6,163 bases of DNA from an uncultured Opitutia bacterium (GCA_903882335.1 CAIRWP010000345.1:1-6163); one strand, 5' to 3'; positions 1 through 6,163 are shown, counted from the stretch's first letter. Numbers and translations: made by a program. Notes: generated by a model not told the origin, from the sequence alone.

Positions 1-1079
1 CCGTAGACCTGCGCGAAGTCGAACGCTTCCGCGCCCAGGACCTCCGCCACCTCCGGGGCTTTCCACACGTAGGTGAGTCCTTCGTGGTGGTCCGTATCCG
101 CGTCGAGCGAGGCGGCGAGGAGCCCGTTGGCCAGCCCCATCTCGCGTTCCAGCCACGCCACTGTCTCCGCCACGACGCGGGCGTAGAGCGGGTCGCGGTA
201 GCGGGCCCAGGCCTCGGCGTAGGTGCCGATGAGCTGGGCGTTGTCGTAGAGCATCTTCTCGAAGTGCGGCACCGTCCAGTCGCGGTCCACGCAGTACCGG
301 TGGAAGCCGCCGCCGACCTGGTCGTACAGACCCCCGCGGGCCATCGCGCCCAGCGTCATCGTGAGGACAGCGTCGATCCGCGTGGCAAACGGCCGATCGG
401 CCGCGACCGCTGCCGTGCCGCGCAACGCGAGCAAGAGGTCGAGCGACGACGGGGAAGGGAACTTCGGCGCCCCGCCGAGCCCACCGTGCTGATCGTCATG
501 CTGTTCGCACAGCCGGCGCCCCGCGCCCAGCAGGTCCGCCGGGCTCGGCGCCGTGCCGTCGGCGTCCGGGGCGCGCGTCAGGTGGGTCAGGTTGTGCGCG
601 ATGGCGTCGGCGTTGGCCGCGAGCTCCGACTTGTTGCGATGGAAGAAATCGGCGACGCGCATCAGCAGCTGCGGCCAGGGGACTTGGCCTTGGCCGCGGT
701 CCTCGGGCGGGAAATAAGTCCCGCCGAAGAACGGCCGCCCGTCCGGCAGGCAGAAGCAGTTCAGGGGCCAGCCGCCATGCCCCTGGACCATCTGCACCGC
801 ATCCATCATCAGCTTATCGACCTCGGGACGTTCCTCGCGGTCGACCTTGATGCAGATGAAATGCCGGTTCATCAGGTCGGCGATCCACGATTGCTCGAAG
901 GATTCGCGGGCCATCACGTGGCACCAGTGGCACGAGGCATAGCCGACGGAGACCAGCACCGGCTTGCCCTCCGCCTGGGCCGCCGCGAAAGCCGCCGGTC
1001 CCCACGCCCACCAGTCCACGGGGTTGTCCTGGTGCTGGCGGAGGTAGAGGGAGGGCTCCTGGGCGAGGCGGTTGGGCAC
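1..1079 (-). CDS. Thioredoxin-domain protein of the YyaL/SSP411 (DUF255) family, N-terminal part
   Basis: Reverse-strand translation is open from a GTG at 1079 to the left edge (359 codons plus two bases), so the C-terminal part is missing; the family usually runs to about 600-700 residues. The start MPNRLAQE is the family's usual opening. Residues about 1-165 form the thioredoxin-like DUF255 domain (PF03190) with a CHWC redox-type motif at 50-53, followed by DREERPEVD and GGWPLN. Further on lie GGAPKFP (202-208), GGLYDQVGGGFHRY (249-262), PHFEKMLYDNAQL (271-283) and SLDAD (324-328). These belong to the linker and the (alpha/alpha)6-barrel related to N-acylglucosamine 2-epimerases and to human SPATA20. 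The biochemical role of the family is not settled; a redox or sugar-related function is inferred only. No signal peptide is visible, so it is probably cytoplasmic. An in-frame TAG at 1178-1176 limits the start. GTG at 1088 is the only alternative, but AAGG lies 8 nt before the GTG at 1079. It is divergent from the metallopeptidase gene. Confidence 0.93.
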   Translation of the reverse strand, partial: MPNRLAQEPSLYLRQHQDNPVDWWAWGPAAFAAAQAEGKPVLVSVGYASCHWCHVMARESFEQSWIADLMNRHFICIKVDREERPEVDKLMMDAVQMVQGHGGWPLNCFCLPDGRPFFGGTYFPPEDRGQGQVPWPQLLMRVADFFHRNKSELAANADAIAHNLTHLTRAPDADGTAPSPADLLGAGRRLCEQHDDQHGGLGGAPKFPSPSSLDLLLALRGTAAVAADRPFATRIDAVLTMTLGAMARGGLYDQVGGGFHRYCVDRDWTVPHFEKMLYDNAQLIGTYAEAWARYRDPLYARVVAETVAWLEREMGLANGLLAASLDADTDHHEGLTYVWKAPEVAEVLGAEAFDFAQVY

Positions 1080-1087
1080 GGCTGGCA

Positions 1088-1091
1088 CCTT
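1088..1091 (-). promoter_or_regulatory. Ribosome binding site (AAGG) of the YyaL-family gene
   Basis: On the minus strand AAGG is followed by an 8-nt spacer and GTG at 1079-1077. This site decides between two in-frame GTG codons: the upstream GTG (1088-1086) overlaps the AAGG itself and has no site of its own. The same core and spacing occur before the divergent gene on the plus strand. Confidence 0.5.
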
Positions 1092-1135
1092 GGGGTTCGG
1101 CGGAAAGGGTGCAACCCTGACCGTTTGTGAACCCC
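1092..1135. repeat. Nested inverted repeat between divergent genes
   Basis: GGGGTTC (1092-1098) is exactly complementary to GAACCCC (1129-1135). Almost concentric inside it, AGGGT (1106-1110) and ACCCT (1114-1118) flank a 3-base loop GCA. The pairs could be half-sites for a dimeric regulator or a weak RNA hairpin in the leaders. There is no T-run, so it is not a typical intrinsic terminator. Seven-base GC-rich arms can arise by chance, so functional meaning is uncertain. Confidence 0.4.
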
Positions 1136-1165
1136 TTCGACTTGCAGGGGCGGGGGGGACGGGCC

Positions 1166-1169
1166 AAGG
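1166..1169 (+). promoter_or_regulatory. Ribosome binding site (AAGG) of the metallopeptidase gene
   Basis: AAGG is followed by an 8-nt spacer and ATG at 1178. It supports this ATG over an in-frame GTG at 1127, which would add 17 residues rich in Arg and Gly before the hydrophobic segment and would spoil the signal peptide. Confidence 0.5.
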
Positions 1170-1177
1170 CTGAGCCT

Positions 1178-1822
1178 ATGAACCCCCTCGTGCTCGCCGG
1201 ACTCCTCTGGGTCGCCCAGGCCGTCGCCCTCGAGGTGAAGGTCGTCCTGCCGGAGCAGGGGGTCGACGACAAGCTGAAGGCGTTCGCCGCCAAGTCCGAG
1301 GCTCTGCTCAAGGAGTGGGAGCCCAAGGTCGCCGAGGCGCTGGGCTTCGGTGCGCACCCGGGCGAGGTCCACCCCGCAGCCATCACGATTATCTTCCGCG
1401 AGATGAAGGGCGTCGCCTACTGGGACGGCAAGGCGATCCACGTCGCCACCCAGTGGGTCGCGTCCCATCCCGAGGACTCCGGCTTGGTCGTGCACGAGCT
1501 CGTCCACGTCCTGCAGGCCTACCGCAAGGTCCCCGGCTGGTTCACCGAAGGCGTCGCGGACTACATCCGCTTCCAGCTCCTCGAACAGGGGAGATTCGGC
1601 ATCCGCCTCGACCTCGCTAAGATGAAGCCGCGCGACTCCTACCGCGTGACCGGCTGGTTCCTCGCCCAGGCCGAGGCCAAGCACCCCGGACTCATCCGCC
1701 GGCTGCACGCCGCCGCCAAGCAAGGCCGCGATATCGAACAGGCCTTCACCGAACATTGCCAGGGCCGCGCCATCGACCCGTTCTGGGCCGACCTCGCCGC
1801 GGCGGCCCCCGTCAAGAAGTGA
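1178..1822 (+). CDS. Basic secretory protein family (PF04450-like) metallopeptidase, predicted exported
   Basis: The 214-residue product starts at ATG 1178. Residues 1-17 are hydrophobic and end in AVA, then LE, which fits a signal peptide cleaved after Ala17. The lack of a Lys or Arg near the N-terminus makes that prediction moderate. The mature part resembles the basic secretory protein family, first known from plants and widespread in bacteria. The zinc-protease motif HELVH is at 106-110 and GWFTEGVADYIR at 120-131. H106 and H110 are probable zinc ligands, E107 the catalytic base and E124 the probable third ligand, by analogy with gluzincins. The later segments SYRVTGWFLAQAEAKHPG and the C-terminal PFWADL also match the family pattern. 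Substrate is unknown; action outside the cytoplasm is inferred. Its stop overlaps the mutL start by four bases, so the two are probably co-transcribed, although no shared function is apparent. Confidence 0.85.
   Translation: MNPLVLAGLLWVAQAVALEVKVVLPEQGVDDKLKAFAAKSEALLKEWEPKVAEALGFGAHPGEVHPAAITIIFREMKGVAYWDGKAIHVATQWVASHPEDSGLVVHELVHVLQAYRKVPGWFTEGVADYIRFQLLEQGRFGIRLDLAKMKPRDSYRVTGWFLAQAEAKHPGLIRRLHAAAKQGRDIEQAFTEHCQGRAIDPFWADLAAAAPVKK
1819..1822 (+). other. GTGA start/stop overlap coupling the metallopeptidase gene to mutL
   Basis: The GTG start of mutL (1819-1821) overlaps the TGA stop of the upstream gene (1820-1822). The preceding bases, CCGTCAAGAA, hold no good Shine-Dalgarno core. Ribosomes finishing the upstream gene therefore probably re-initiate here. 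The reading frame stays open upstream to another possible start at 1756, but family alignment places the N-terminus here: the product begins SDASIRILDP and reaches NQIAAGEV at residues 15-22. Confidence 0.7.
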
Positions 1823-3564
1823 GCGACGCTTCGATCCGCATCCTCGACCCCACGGTCGCCAACCAGATCGCCGCCGGCGAGGTGGTCGAGCGTCCGGCGG
1901 CGGTGATCAAGGAACTGCTCGAGAACTCCCTCGACGCCGGCGCCACCCGCGTGACCATCGATTTCTCCCGCGGCGGCAAGGCGCTCATGGTCGTCGAGGA
2001 CGACGGCAAGGGCATGGCCCCGGACGAAGCCCTGCTGAGCCTCGAGCGCCACGCCACGAGCAAGATCCGGCTCGCCGCCGACCTCGACCGCATCGCCACC
2101 TTCGGTTTCCGCGGTGAAGCCCTCCCCTCAATCGCCAGCGTCGCCCGCTTCACGCTGCAGACCCGTCCCGCCGCCGCGGCCAACGGCGTCGAGATCCTCG
2201 TCAACGGCGGCAAGGTCATCCATCGCCGCGACCACGGAATGGCGCCGGGCACGCGCATCGAGGTCGCGAACCTCTTCCACCCGGTCCCCGCCCGCCTCAA
2301 GTTCCTGAAGTCCGATGAGACCGAGGCGGCGCACATCATCCGCCTCGTGCGGCTCTACGCCGTCGCCCACGCCGAGGTCGGCTTCCTGCTCCGCGAGGAT
2401 GGCCGCGAGCTATTCCGTTCGCCCGGCAAGGCTCCCTTGCTCGAACGCGTGCGTGAGATCTGGGGCAAACAGGTGGCCACGGAGCTCGCCTTGATGCCGG
2501 TGACCGAACGCCCCGGCCTCCGGCTCAGCGGCCTCCTCGGCCGGCCCGGCGTCTCGCGCGCGACCCGGCAGGACCTCGTCACGGTCGTCAACGGCCGCCC
2601 CGTCGACAGCCGCACGATGGCCTTCGCGCTGACCGAGAGCTACCACACGCTGATCCCGAAGGGGCGCTACCCGCTCGCCTTCATCTTCCTGGAGATGGAT
2701 CCGGCCTGGGTCGACGTGAACGTCCATCCCGCCAAGCGCGAGGTGCGTTTCCGCGACGAGGCCAAGGTGCGCGGCTTCATCATCGAATCCGTGCTCGGCG
2801 CCTTGCGCGCCAGCCCGGGAGGTGGCGCGGATCCTGAGCGCGTCCCGTTGGAGCCGCCGAGCTTCTCCACCGCGGTCATCCCGTCGATCCCGGCGACGAT
2901 GCCGCCGGCCGCCGTCGAGCTGGCCACCGCCTCTGTCCCCTCGGCTCCGCTCGCCCCGACGCCGGCACCGGTGGCTTCATCGGCGCCCTTGCGCTTGGGC
3001 TGGCGCCTCCTGGCTCGGCTCCGCGAAGAACGCGCCGTCTTCGAGACGCCGACGGGGCTGGCGGTGCTCGACCTGGGGGCCGCCCATCAGCGCGTCCTTT
3101 ACGAGGAAATCCTGGCTCGCTTCACCGCCGGCCGGCCCGTCTCCCAGCCGCTGCTGGTGCCGCTCACGCTGGAGCTCGACCCCTTGCCGGCCGCGGTGCT
3201 CAAGGAGCGCCAGGAACTCCTGACCGCCGCCGGCTTCGAGTTCGAGGAATACGGCCGCAATTTCTGGCGGCTCGCCGCCCTGCCGACGTGGCTTGAGCCG
3301 GCCGACGCGCTCGTCTTCGTGCGCGACTTGCTGGCCGAGATGGCCCGGCGCGAGGGCGATTTCGGTCGCCCCGCCCTCGCCTATGACGCCTTAGCGAAGC
3401 TCGCCGTCGCGCGCGCGCGCCGCAAGGGCGACGCCCTGGCCGATGGGGAGCTGCTCGCCTTGGCGGAGACGCTGTTCCGCACGGCGCAGCCCGGGACGTG
3501 CCCGAAAGGCCGGCGAACCTACGTCGAGTGGTCGGACGCCGACCTCGGGCGCCGGTTCGGCTGA
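1819..3564 (+). CDS. mutL: DNA mismatch repair protein MutL
   Basis: This 581-residue MutL, near the usual family size of about 600, links mismatch recognition by MutS to strand removal. The N-terminal GHKL ATPase (about 1-330) is intact: NQIAAGEVVERPA (15-27), KELLENSLDAGA (31-42) with presumed catalytic E32 and Mg-binding N36, DDGKG (61-65), RHATSKI (77-83), GFRGEAL (96-102), and VDVNVHPAKREVRF (298-311) whose K306 matches the ATP-contacting Lys of E. coli MutL. A Pro/Ala/Ser-rich linker spans about 330-390. The C-terminal dimerisation domain follows to the end. There the endonuclease motifs are degenerate: DQHAxxExxxxE reads DLGAAHQRVLYE (418-429), the ACR-type motif reads AVARARRKGD (529-538) without Cys, and CPHGRP reads CPKGRR (561-566). 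The protein is therefore probably nuclease-deficient, like enterobacterial MutL. The gene is second in a unit with the metallopeptidase gene and converges on uvrB with no spacer. Confidence 0.97.
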   Translation: MSDASIRILDPTVANQIAAGEVVERPAAVIKELLENSLDAGATRVTIDFSRGGKALMVVEDDGKGMAPDEALLSLERHATSKIRLAADLDRIATFGFRGEALPSIASVARFTLQTRPAAAANGVEILVNGGKVIHRRDHGMAPGTRIEVANLFHPVPARLKFLKSDETEAAHIIRLVRLYAVAHAEVGFLLREDGRELFRSPGKAPLLERVREIWGKQVATELALMPVTERPGLRLSGLLGRPGVSRATRQDLVTVVNGRPVDSRTMAFALTESYHTLIPKGRYPLAFIFLEMDPAWVDVNVHPAKREVRFRDEAKVRGFIIESVLGALRASPGGGADPERVPLEPPSFSTAVIPSIPATMPPAAVELATASVPSAPLAPTPAPVASSAPLRLGWRLLARLREERAVFETPTGLAVLDLGAAHQRVLYEEILARFTAGRPVSQPLLVPLTLELDPLPAAVLKERQELLTAAGFEFEEYGRNFWRLAALPTWLEPADALVFVRDLLAEMARREGDFGRPALAYDALAKLAVARARRKGDALADGELLALAETLFRTAQPGTCPKGRRTYVEWSDADLGRRFG

Positions 3565-3569
3565 TCAGC
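3560..3569. repeat. 10-bp palindrome at the abutting mutL and uvrB stop codons
   Basis: GCTGATCAGC is a perfect palindrome centred exactly on the mutL/uvrB boundary. The mutL TGA (3562-3564) and the reverse-strand uvrB TGA (3565-3567) are its two halves, and each is preceded by a codon ending in GC. Part of the symmetry follows automatically from two abutting TGA stops (TGATCA); the flanking GC pair adds two matches on each side. There is no T-run and no room for a conventional terminator between the genes. Confidence 0.7.
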
Positions 3570-5550
3570 GGCGTCCTTTGCCGCGCCGCGGCGTGGCCGG
3601 CTTCCCGGTGCGGAGCGCCTCGATCTGATCGCGCAGCGTCGCCGCCTTCTCGAACTGTAGCTCGTCGGCGGCCGCCAGCATCTCGGACTCCAGGTCGGCC
3701 AGCACCCGCGCGATGTCGCGGTCATCGGTGCCCTCGGCCACCGCGAGGGTCTCCTCGGCCGTGCGGTCGACCAGACTTTCCTCGATCTTGCGGTGCGTGC
3801 TCTTCGGCGTGATCCCGTGCTTCGTGTTGTAGGCTTCCTGGCGCTTGCGCCGGTCGCGGCAGATCGTCAGCGCGCGGGTCAGCGATTTCGTCATGACGTC
3901 GGCGTACAGCAGCACTTTACCCTCCACGTGACGCGCCGCGCGGCCCGACGTCTGGATGAGGCTCGTCTCGCTGCGCAGGAAGCCTTCCTTGTCGGCATCG
4001 AGGATGCCCACGAGCGCGACCTCGGGCAGGTCGAGGCCTTCGCGCAGCAGGTTGACGCCCACGAGGACGTCGAAGTGGCCGGCGCGCAGGCGACGGAGGA
4101 TCTCGACGCGTTCGATCGCATCGATGTCGGAGTGCAGGTATTCGACCTTCAGGCCGCTGTCCCGCATGAAGTTGGCCAGGTCCTCGGACATCCGCTTCGT
4201 GAGCGTGGTGACCAGGGTGCGGTAACCGCGGGCGGCGACGGCCTTGGCCTCGCCGATGATGTCCTCCACCTGGCCGGCGATGGGGCGGACTTCCATGACC
4301 GGGTCGAGGAGGCCCGTCGGGCGGATGACCTGCTCGGCGATGACGGCCGAGACCTTGTATTCGTGGGGCGCCGGGGTGGCGGAGACGTAGACCGCCTGCG
4401 CGACCAGCTGGTCGAACTCCTCGGGGCGCAGGGGGCGGTTCTCGAGCGCGGAGGGCAGGCGGAAGCCGAACTCGACCAGGCGCTCCTTGCGGGCGCGGTC
4501 GCCGTGGTACATCCCGCCGATCTGCGAGACCGAGACGTGGCTCTCGTCGATGAAGACCAACTTATCCTCTGGGAAGAAGTCCAGGAGGCAATGGGGGCGC
4601 TCCCCGGGCCGCCGGCCGGACATGTGCATCGAGTAGTTCTCGATGCCCGGGCAGAAGCCCGTCTCGCGGAGCATCTCGAGGTCGTGCTCGACGCGCATCC
4701 GGAGTCGCTGCGCCTCCACGAGGCGGTTCGTCCGTTCGAAGTGGTCGACGCGCTCCTCGAGTTCCGCGCGGATGGCCCCGGTCGCGGCTTTCACCCGGCC
4801 CGGCGCCATCACGTACTGGTTCGCCGGGTAGAGGTCGAACTTATCGAGGGCCTTGCCCGGCTTCACGCTGACGGGGTCCAGCTCGCGGATGGCCTCCAGC
4901 GTGTCGCCCCAGAATTCCAGGCGCACGGCGGATTCCATGTAGGCCGGCCAGACGTCGATGGTCTCGCCCCGGGCGCGGAAGTTACAGCGTTCGAGGATGG
5001 CGTCGTTGCGGGTGTACTGGTTGGCCACCAGCTTGGCCAGCAGCTCGTCGCGGCGCAGCGTCATGCCGGCCTGGAGGGCGATCATCGCGGCCAGGAAGTC
5101 CTCGGGGGAGCCGAGGCCGTAGATGCAGGAGACCGAGGCGATCACCACGACGTCGCGGCGGGAGAGCAGGGCGCTGCTGGCGCTGATGCGCAGGCGCTCG
5201 ATGTCTTCGTTGATGGCGGAGTCCTTCTCGATGAACGTGTCCGTCGCCGGCACGTAGGCCTCGGGCTGGTAGTAGTCGTAGTAGCTGACGAAGTACTCGA
5301 CGGCGTTCTCGGGGAAGAAATTCTTGAACTCGGAGTACAGCTGCGCGGCCAGCGTCTTGTTGTGCGAGATGATCAGGGCCGGGCGCTGCTGCTGGGCGAT
5401 CAGGTTCGCCATCGTGAACGTCTTGCCCGACCCCGTGACCCCGAGGAGCGTCTGGCGGCCGTGGCCGGCCCGCAGGGAGGCGTCGAGCGCGGCAATCGCG
5501 GCCGGCTGGTCGCCCATCGGGCGGTAGTCCGATTTCAGCCGGAATTCCAT
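3565..5550 (-). CDS. uvrB: UvrABC excinuclease subunit B
   Basis: The 661-residue product is a full-length UvrB, the helicase-like ATPase of nucleotide excision repair that takes damaged DNA from UvrA, verifies the lesion and recruits UvrC. Walker A is GVTGSGKT (37-44). The beta-hairpin that clamps DNA carries its aromatic residues in YYDYYQPEAYVP (90-101) and continues to TDTFIEKDSAINEDIERLR. The Walker B/DEAD-type motif is DESH (335-338). Helicase motifs in the second RecA-like domain include TTLTKRMSEDL, YLHSDIDAIERVEI, GVNLLREGLDLPEV and QTSGRAAR; the last usually reads QTIGRAAR, so Ser replaces Ile. A UVR domain for UvrC contact lies at about 615-649 (FEKAATLRDQIEAL), followed by a short basic tail ending RRGKGRR. 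ATG 5550 gives the usual family N-terminus. It starts one base after the stop of the upstream HAD gene and lacks a clear ribosome site, so coupling is likely. No LexA-type box is visible within the window. Confidence 0.98.
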   Translation of the reverse strand: MEFRLKSDYRPMGDQPAAIAALDASLRAGHGRQTLLGVTGSGKTFTMANLIAQQQRPALIISHNKTLAAQLYSEFKNFFPENAVEYFVSYYDYYQPEAYVPATDTFIEKDSAINEDIERLRISASSALLSRRDVVVIASVSCIYGLGSPEDFLAAMIALQAGMTLRRDELLAKLVANQYTRNDAILERCNFRARGETIDVWPAYMESAVRLEFWGDTLEAIRELDPVSVKPGKALDKFDLYPANQYVMAPGRVKAATGAIRAELEERVDHFERTNRLVEAQRLRMRVEHDLEMLRETGFCPGIENYSMHMSGRRPGERPHCLLDFFPEDKLVFIDESHVSVSQIGGMYHGDRARKERLVEFGFRLPSALENRPLRPEEFDQLVAQAVYVSATPAPHEYKVSAVIAEQVIRPTGLLDPVMEVRPIAGQVEDIIGEAKAVAARGYRTLVTTLTKRMSEDLANFMRDSGLKVEYLHSDIDAIERVEILRRLRAGHFDVLVGVNLLREGLDLPEVALVGILDADKEGFLRSETSLIQTSGRAARHVEGKVLLYADVMTKSLTRALTICRDRRKRQEAYNTKHGITPKSTHRKIEESLVDRTAEETLAVAEGTDDRDIARVLADLESEMLAAADELQFEKAATLRDQIEALRTGKPATPRRGKGRR

Positions 5551-5554
5551 CTCA
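5548..5554 (-). other. TGAGATG junction coupling the HAD gene to uvrB
   Basis: On the minus strand the HAD stop TGA (5554-5552) and the uvrB ATG (5550-5548) are separated by one G. The preceding bases GGCGGCTGGGC offer no strong Shine-Dalgarno core. This points to re-initiation by ribosomes leaving the HAD gene and to a shared transcript whose promoter lies beyond the right edge. Confidence 0.65.
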
Positions 5555-6163
5555 GCCCAGCCGCCCGCGGGCGAGCCACTGCGGGTCGACTTCGGAGAGG
5601 TCCGCTACGATCCGATGGGCGCCGACCGGCGCCAGCTGCGCGCGCGTGTTCGTCGTCGCAAGCGCGATGGTGATGAAGCCCCCGGCCAGACCGGCCTGGA
5701 GACCCGAGAAGGAGTCCTCGAAGACGAAGGAGGTCGCCGGGTCCCCGCCGCCGAGGGCGCAGGCCTTCAGGAACACTTCCGGGTCCGGCTTGCCCCGCGT
5801 GACATCCTCGCTGGCGACCGCGCCGGCGAAGAAATGGCCGATGCCGAAGAGTTCGAACGAGAGGGCGAGGTTCTCCTTGTGCGTCGACGTCCCGATGACG
5901 CAGGGGATGCCGAGGTCCCGGAGCGCCCCGCAGAGCTCGCGGACGCCGGGCAGGAGGCGGACGTGCCCGGTGCGGGCGATGTCGCGGTAGAGGGCTTCCT
6001 TCCGGTTCGACAGGCGCTTCACCTCGGCCGGCTCGCTCGCCCAGCCGAGGATGTCGGGGATGATCAGCTCGTTACGCTTGCCGAAGCCGCGCTTGAAGTG
6101 GTCGGCCGGCAGGGCGAGGTGTTCCTCCTTGGCCAGGGCTTCCCAGGAGCGTTCATGGGCGAC
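5552..6163 (-). CDS. HAD-superfamily phosphatase, beta-phosphoglucomutase-like, missing its N-terminus
   Basis: The reverse-strand frame is open from the right edge (6163) to TGA at 5552, giving 203 residues. It lacks perhaps 15-25 N-terminal residues, including the nucleophile motif DxDx(T/V). The first visible residues, VAHERSWEALAKEE, are what normally follows that motif in subfamily I HAD enzymes, and 16-65 would be the helical cap. Core motifs in visible numbering: PGV at 72-74, motif II IGTST (90-94), GKPDPE with the motif III Lys at 125, and motif IV FEDSFSG with E149 and D150. This fits a cytoplasmic Mg-dependent phosphatase or phosphomutase of the HAD IA variant 3 group (PF13419-like). 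Substrate cannot be read from sequence. A GTG at 6022 could start a shorter product, but the frame upstream encodes clear family sequence, so it is internal. It is the upstream partner of uvrB, with a 1-base gap. Confidence 0.92.
   Translation of the reverse strand, partial: VAHERSWEALAKEEHLALPADHFKRGFGKRNELIIPDILGWASEPAEVKRLSNRKEALYRDIARTGHVRLLPGVRELCGALRDLGIPCVIGTSTHKENLALSFELFGIGHFFAGAVASEDVTRGKPDPEVFLKACALGGGDPATSFVFEDSFSGLQAGLAGGFITIALATTNTRAQLAPVGAHRIVADLSEVDPQWLARGRLG

Larger units (their letters stand above)
1080..1177. promoter_or_regulatory. Divergent intergenic region, presumed to hold both promoters
   Basis: This 98-base gap is the only true non-coding stretch in the window and separates two divergently read genes, so promoters for both directions should lie here or run into the coding ends. 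I could not pick out convincing -35/-10 hexamers. The region contains an inverted repeat (listed separately), a G-rich run at about 1147-1163 and both AAGG ribosome sites. The call rests on gene arrangement, not on a recognised promoter sequence. Confidence 0.45.

Noticed and set aside
84..1130. A 348-codon plus-strand open frame over the left end
   Set aside because: It is the antisense shadow of the YyaL-family gene, whose minus-strand translation shows CHWC, GGAPKFP and PHFEKMLYDNAQL. The plus-strand product has no recognisable domain.
1127..1177. An upstream GTG start for the metallopeptidase adding 17 residues
   Set aside because: The extension carries several Arg and Gly residues, has no ribosome site, overlaps the inverted repeat and would bury the signal peptide. 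ATG 1178 has AAGG at 8-nt spacing.
914..1756. A 280-codon minus-strand open frame running across the metallopeptidase gene and into the YyaL-family gene
   Set aside because: It lies antisense to the HELVH-containing protein and in the wrong frame for the YyaL-family gene; its residues match nothing I know. It is best explained by GC bias.
2820..2990. The Pro/Ala/Ser-rich stretch in mutL as a possible insertion or repeat
   Set aside because: MutL proteins normally carry a variable, disordered linker between the ATPase and dimerisation domains at this point. The frame is unbroken and no exact repeat unit is visible.
5562..5573. A perfect 12-bp palindrome CGCCCGCGGGCG near the end of the HAD gene
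   Set aside because: It lies within coding sequence for the C-terminal ARGR residues and is made only of G and C in a GC-rich gene. There is no T-run after it and uvrB starts just downstream, so a terminator is unlikely.
3793..5673. A 626-codon plus-strand open frame antisense to uvrB and the end of the HAD gene
   Set aside because: It mirrors uvrB codons in a GC-rich gene, where the third-position bias suppresses stops on the opposite strand. The translation is low-complexity, rich in Val, Asp, Arg and Gly, with no family motif, while the minus strand encodes a full UvrB.

Overview
This 6.2 kb window is a compact, GC-rich (roughly two thirds G+C by eye) bacterial chromosome segment. It carries five protein genes and almost no non-coding DNA. 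Weak AAGG ribosome sites, GTG starts and genes that overlap or abut fit a Gram-negative, high-GC genome. The gene content (YyaL/SSP411-type thioredoxin-domain protein, bacterial basic-secretory-protein metallopeptidase, MutL, UvrB) and the protein style would suit Verrucomicrobiota, perhaps Opitutaceae. That placement is an impression from the proteins, not a demonstrated one. I see no RNA gene, insertion sequence, CRISPR array, phage gene or attachment site.

Layout: (1) Bases 1-1079, minus strand, hold the N-terminal 359 residues of a DUF255/YyaL-type protein that continues off the left edge. (2) Bases 1080-1177 are the only real intergenic gap, between divergent genes. It holds an inverted repeat and the ribosome sites of both genes. 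(3) Bases 1178-3564, plus strand, form a two-gene unit: a predicted exported metallopeptidase of the basic secretory protein family, then mutL. The two overlap by four bases (GTGA). (4) Bases 3565-6163, minus strand, form a second unit: a HAD-family phosphatase (its first residues lie beyond the right edge), then uvrB, separated by one base. The mutL and uvrB stop codons abut with no spacer, inside a 10-bp palindrome.

How the genes work together: the window brings the ends of two repair genes together, mutL (mismatch repair, ATP-dependent matchmaker) and uvrB (nucleotide excision repair, damage-verifying helicase-like subunit). They are transcribed towards each other, so no shared operon is implied. 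Each sits downstream of a gene with no obvious repair role and is probably translated by coupling to it. The most notable observation is that this MutL has a clean N-terminal ATPase but a C-terminal domain in which all three recognisable endonuclease motifs are degenerate. I found no convincing novel defence, mobile or regulatory system. The window is mainly housekeeping.
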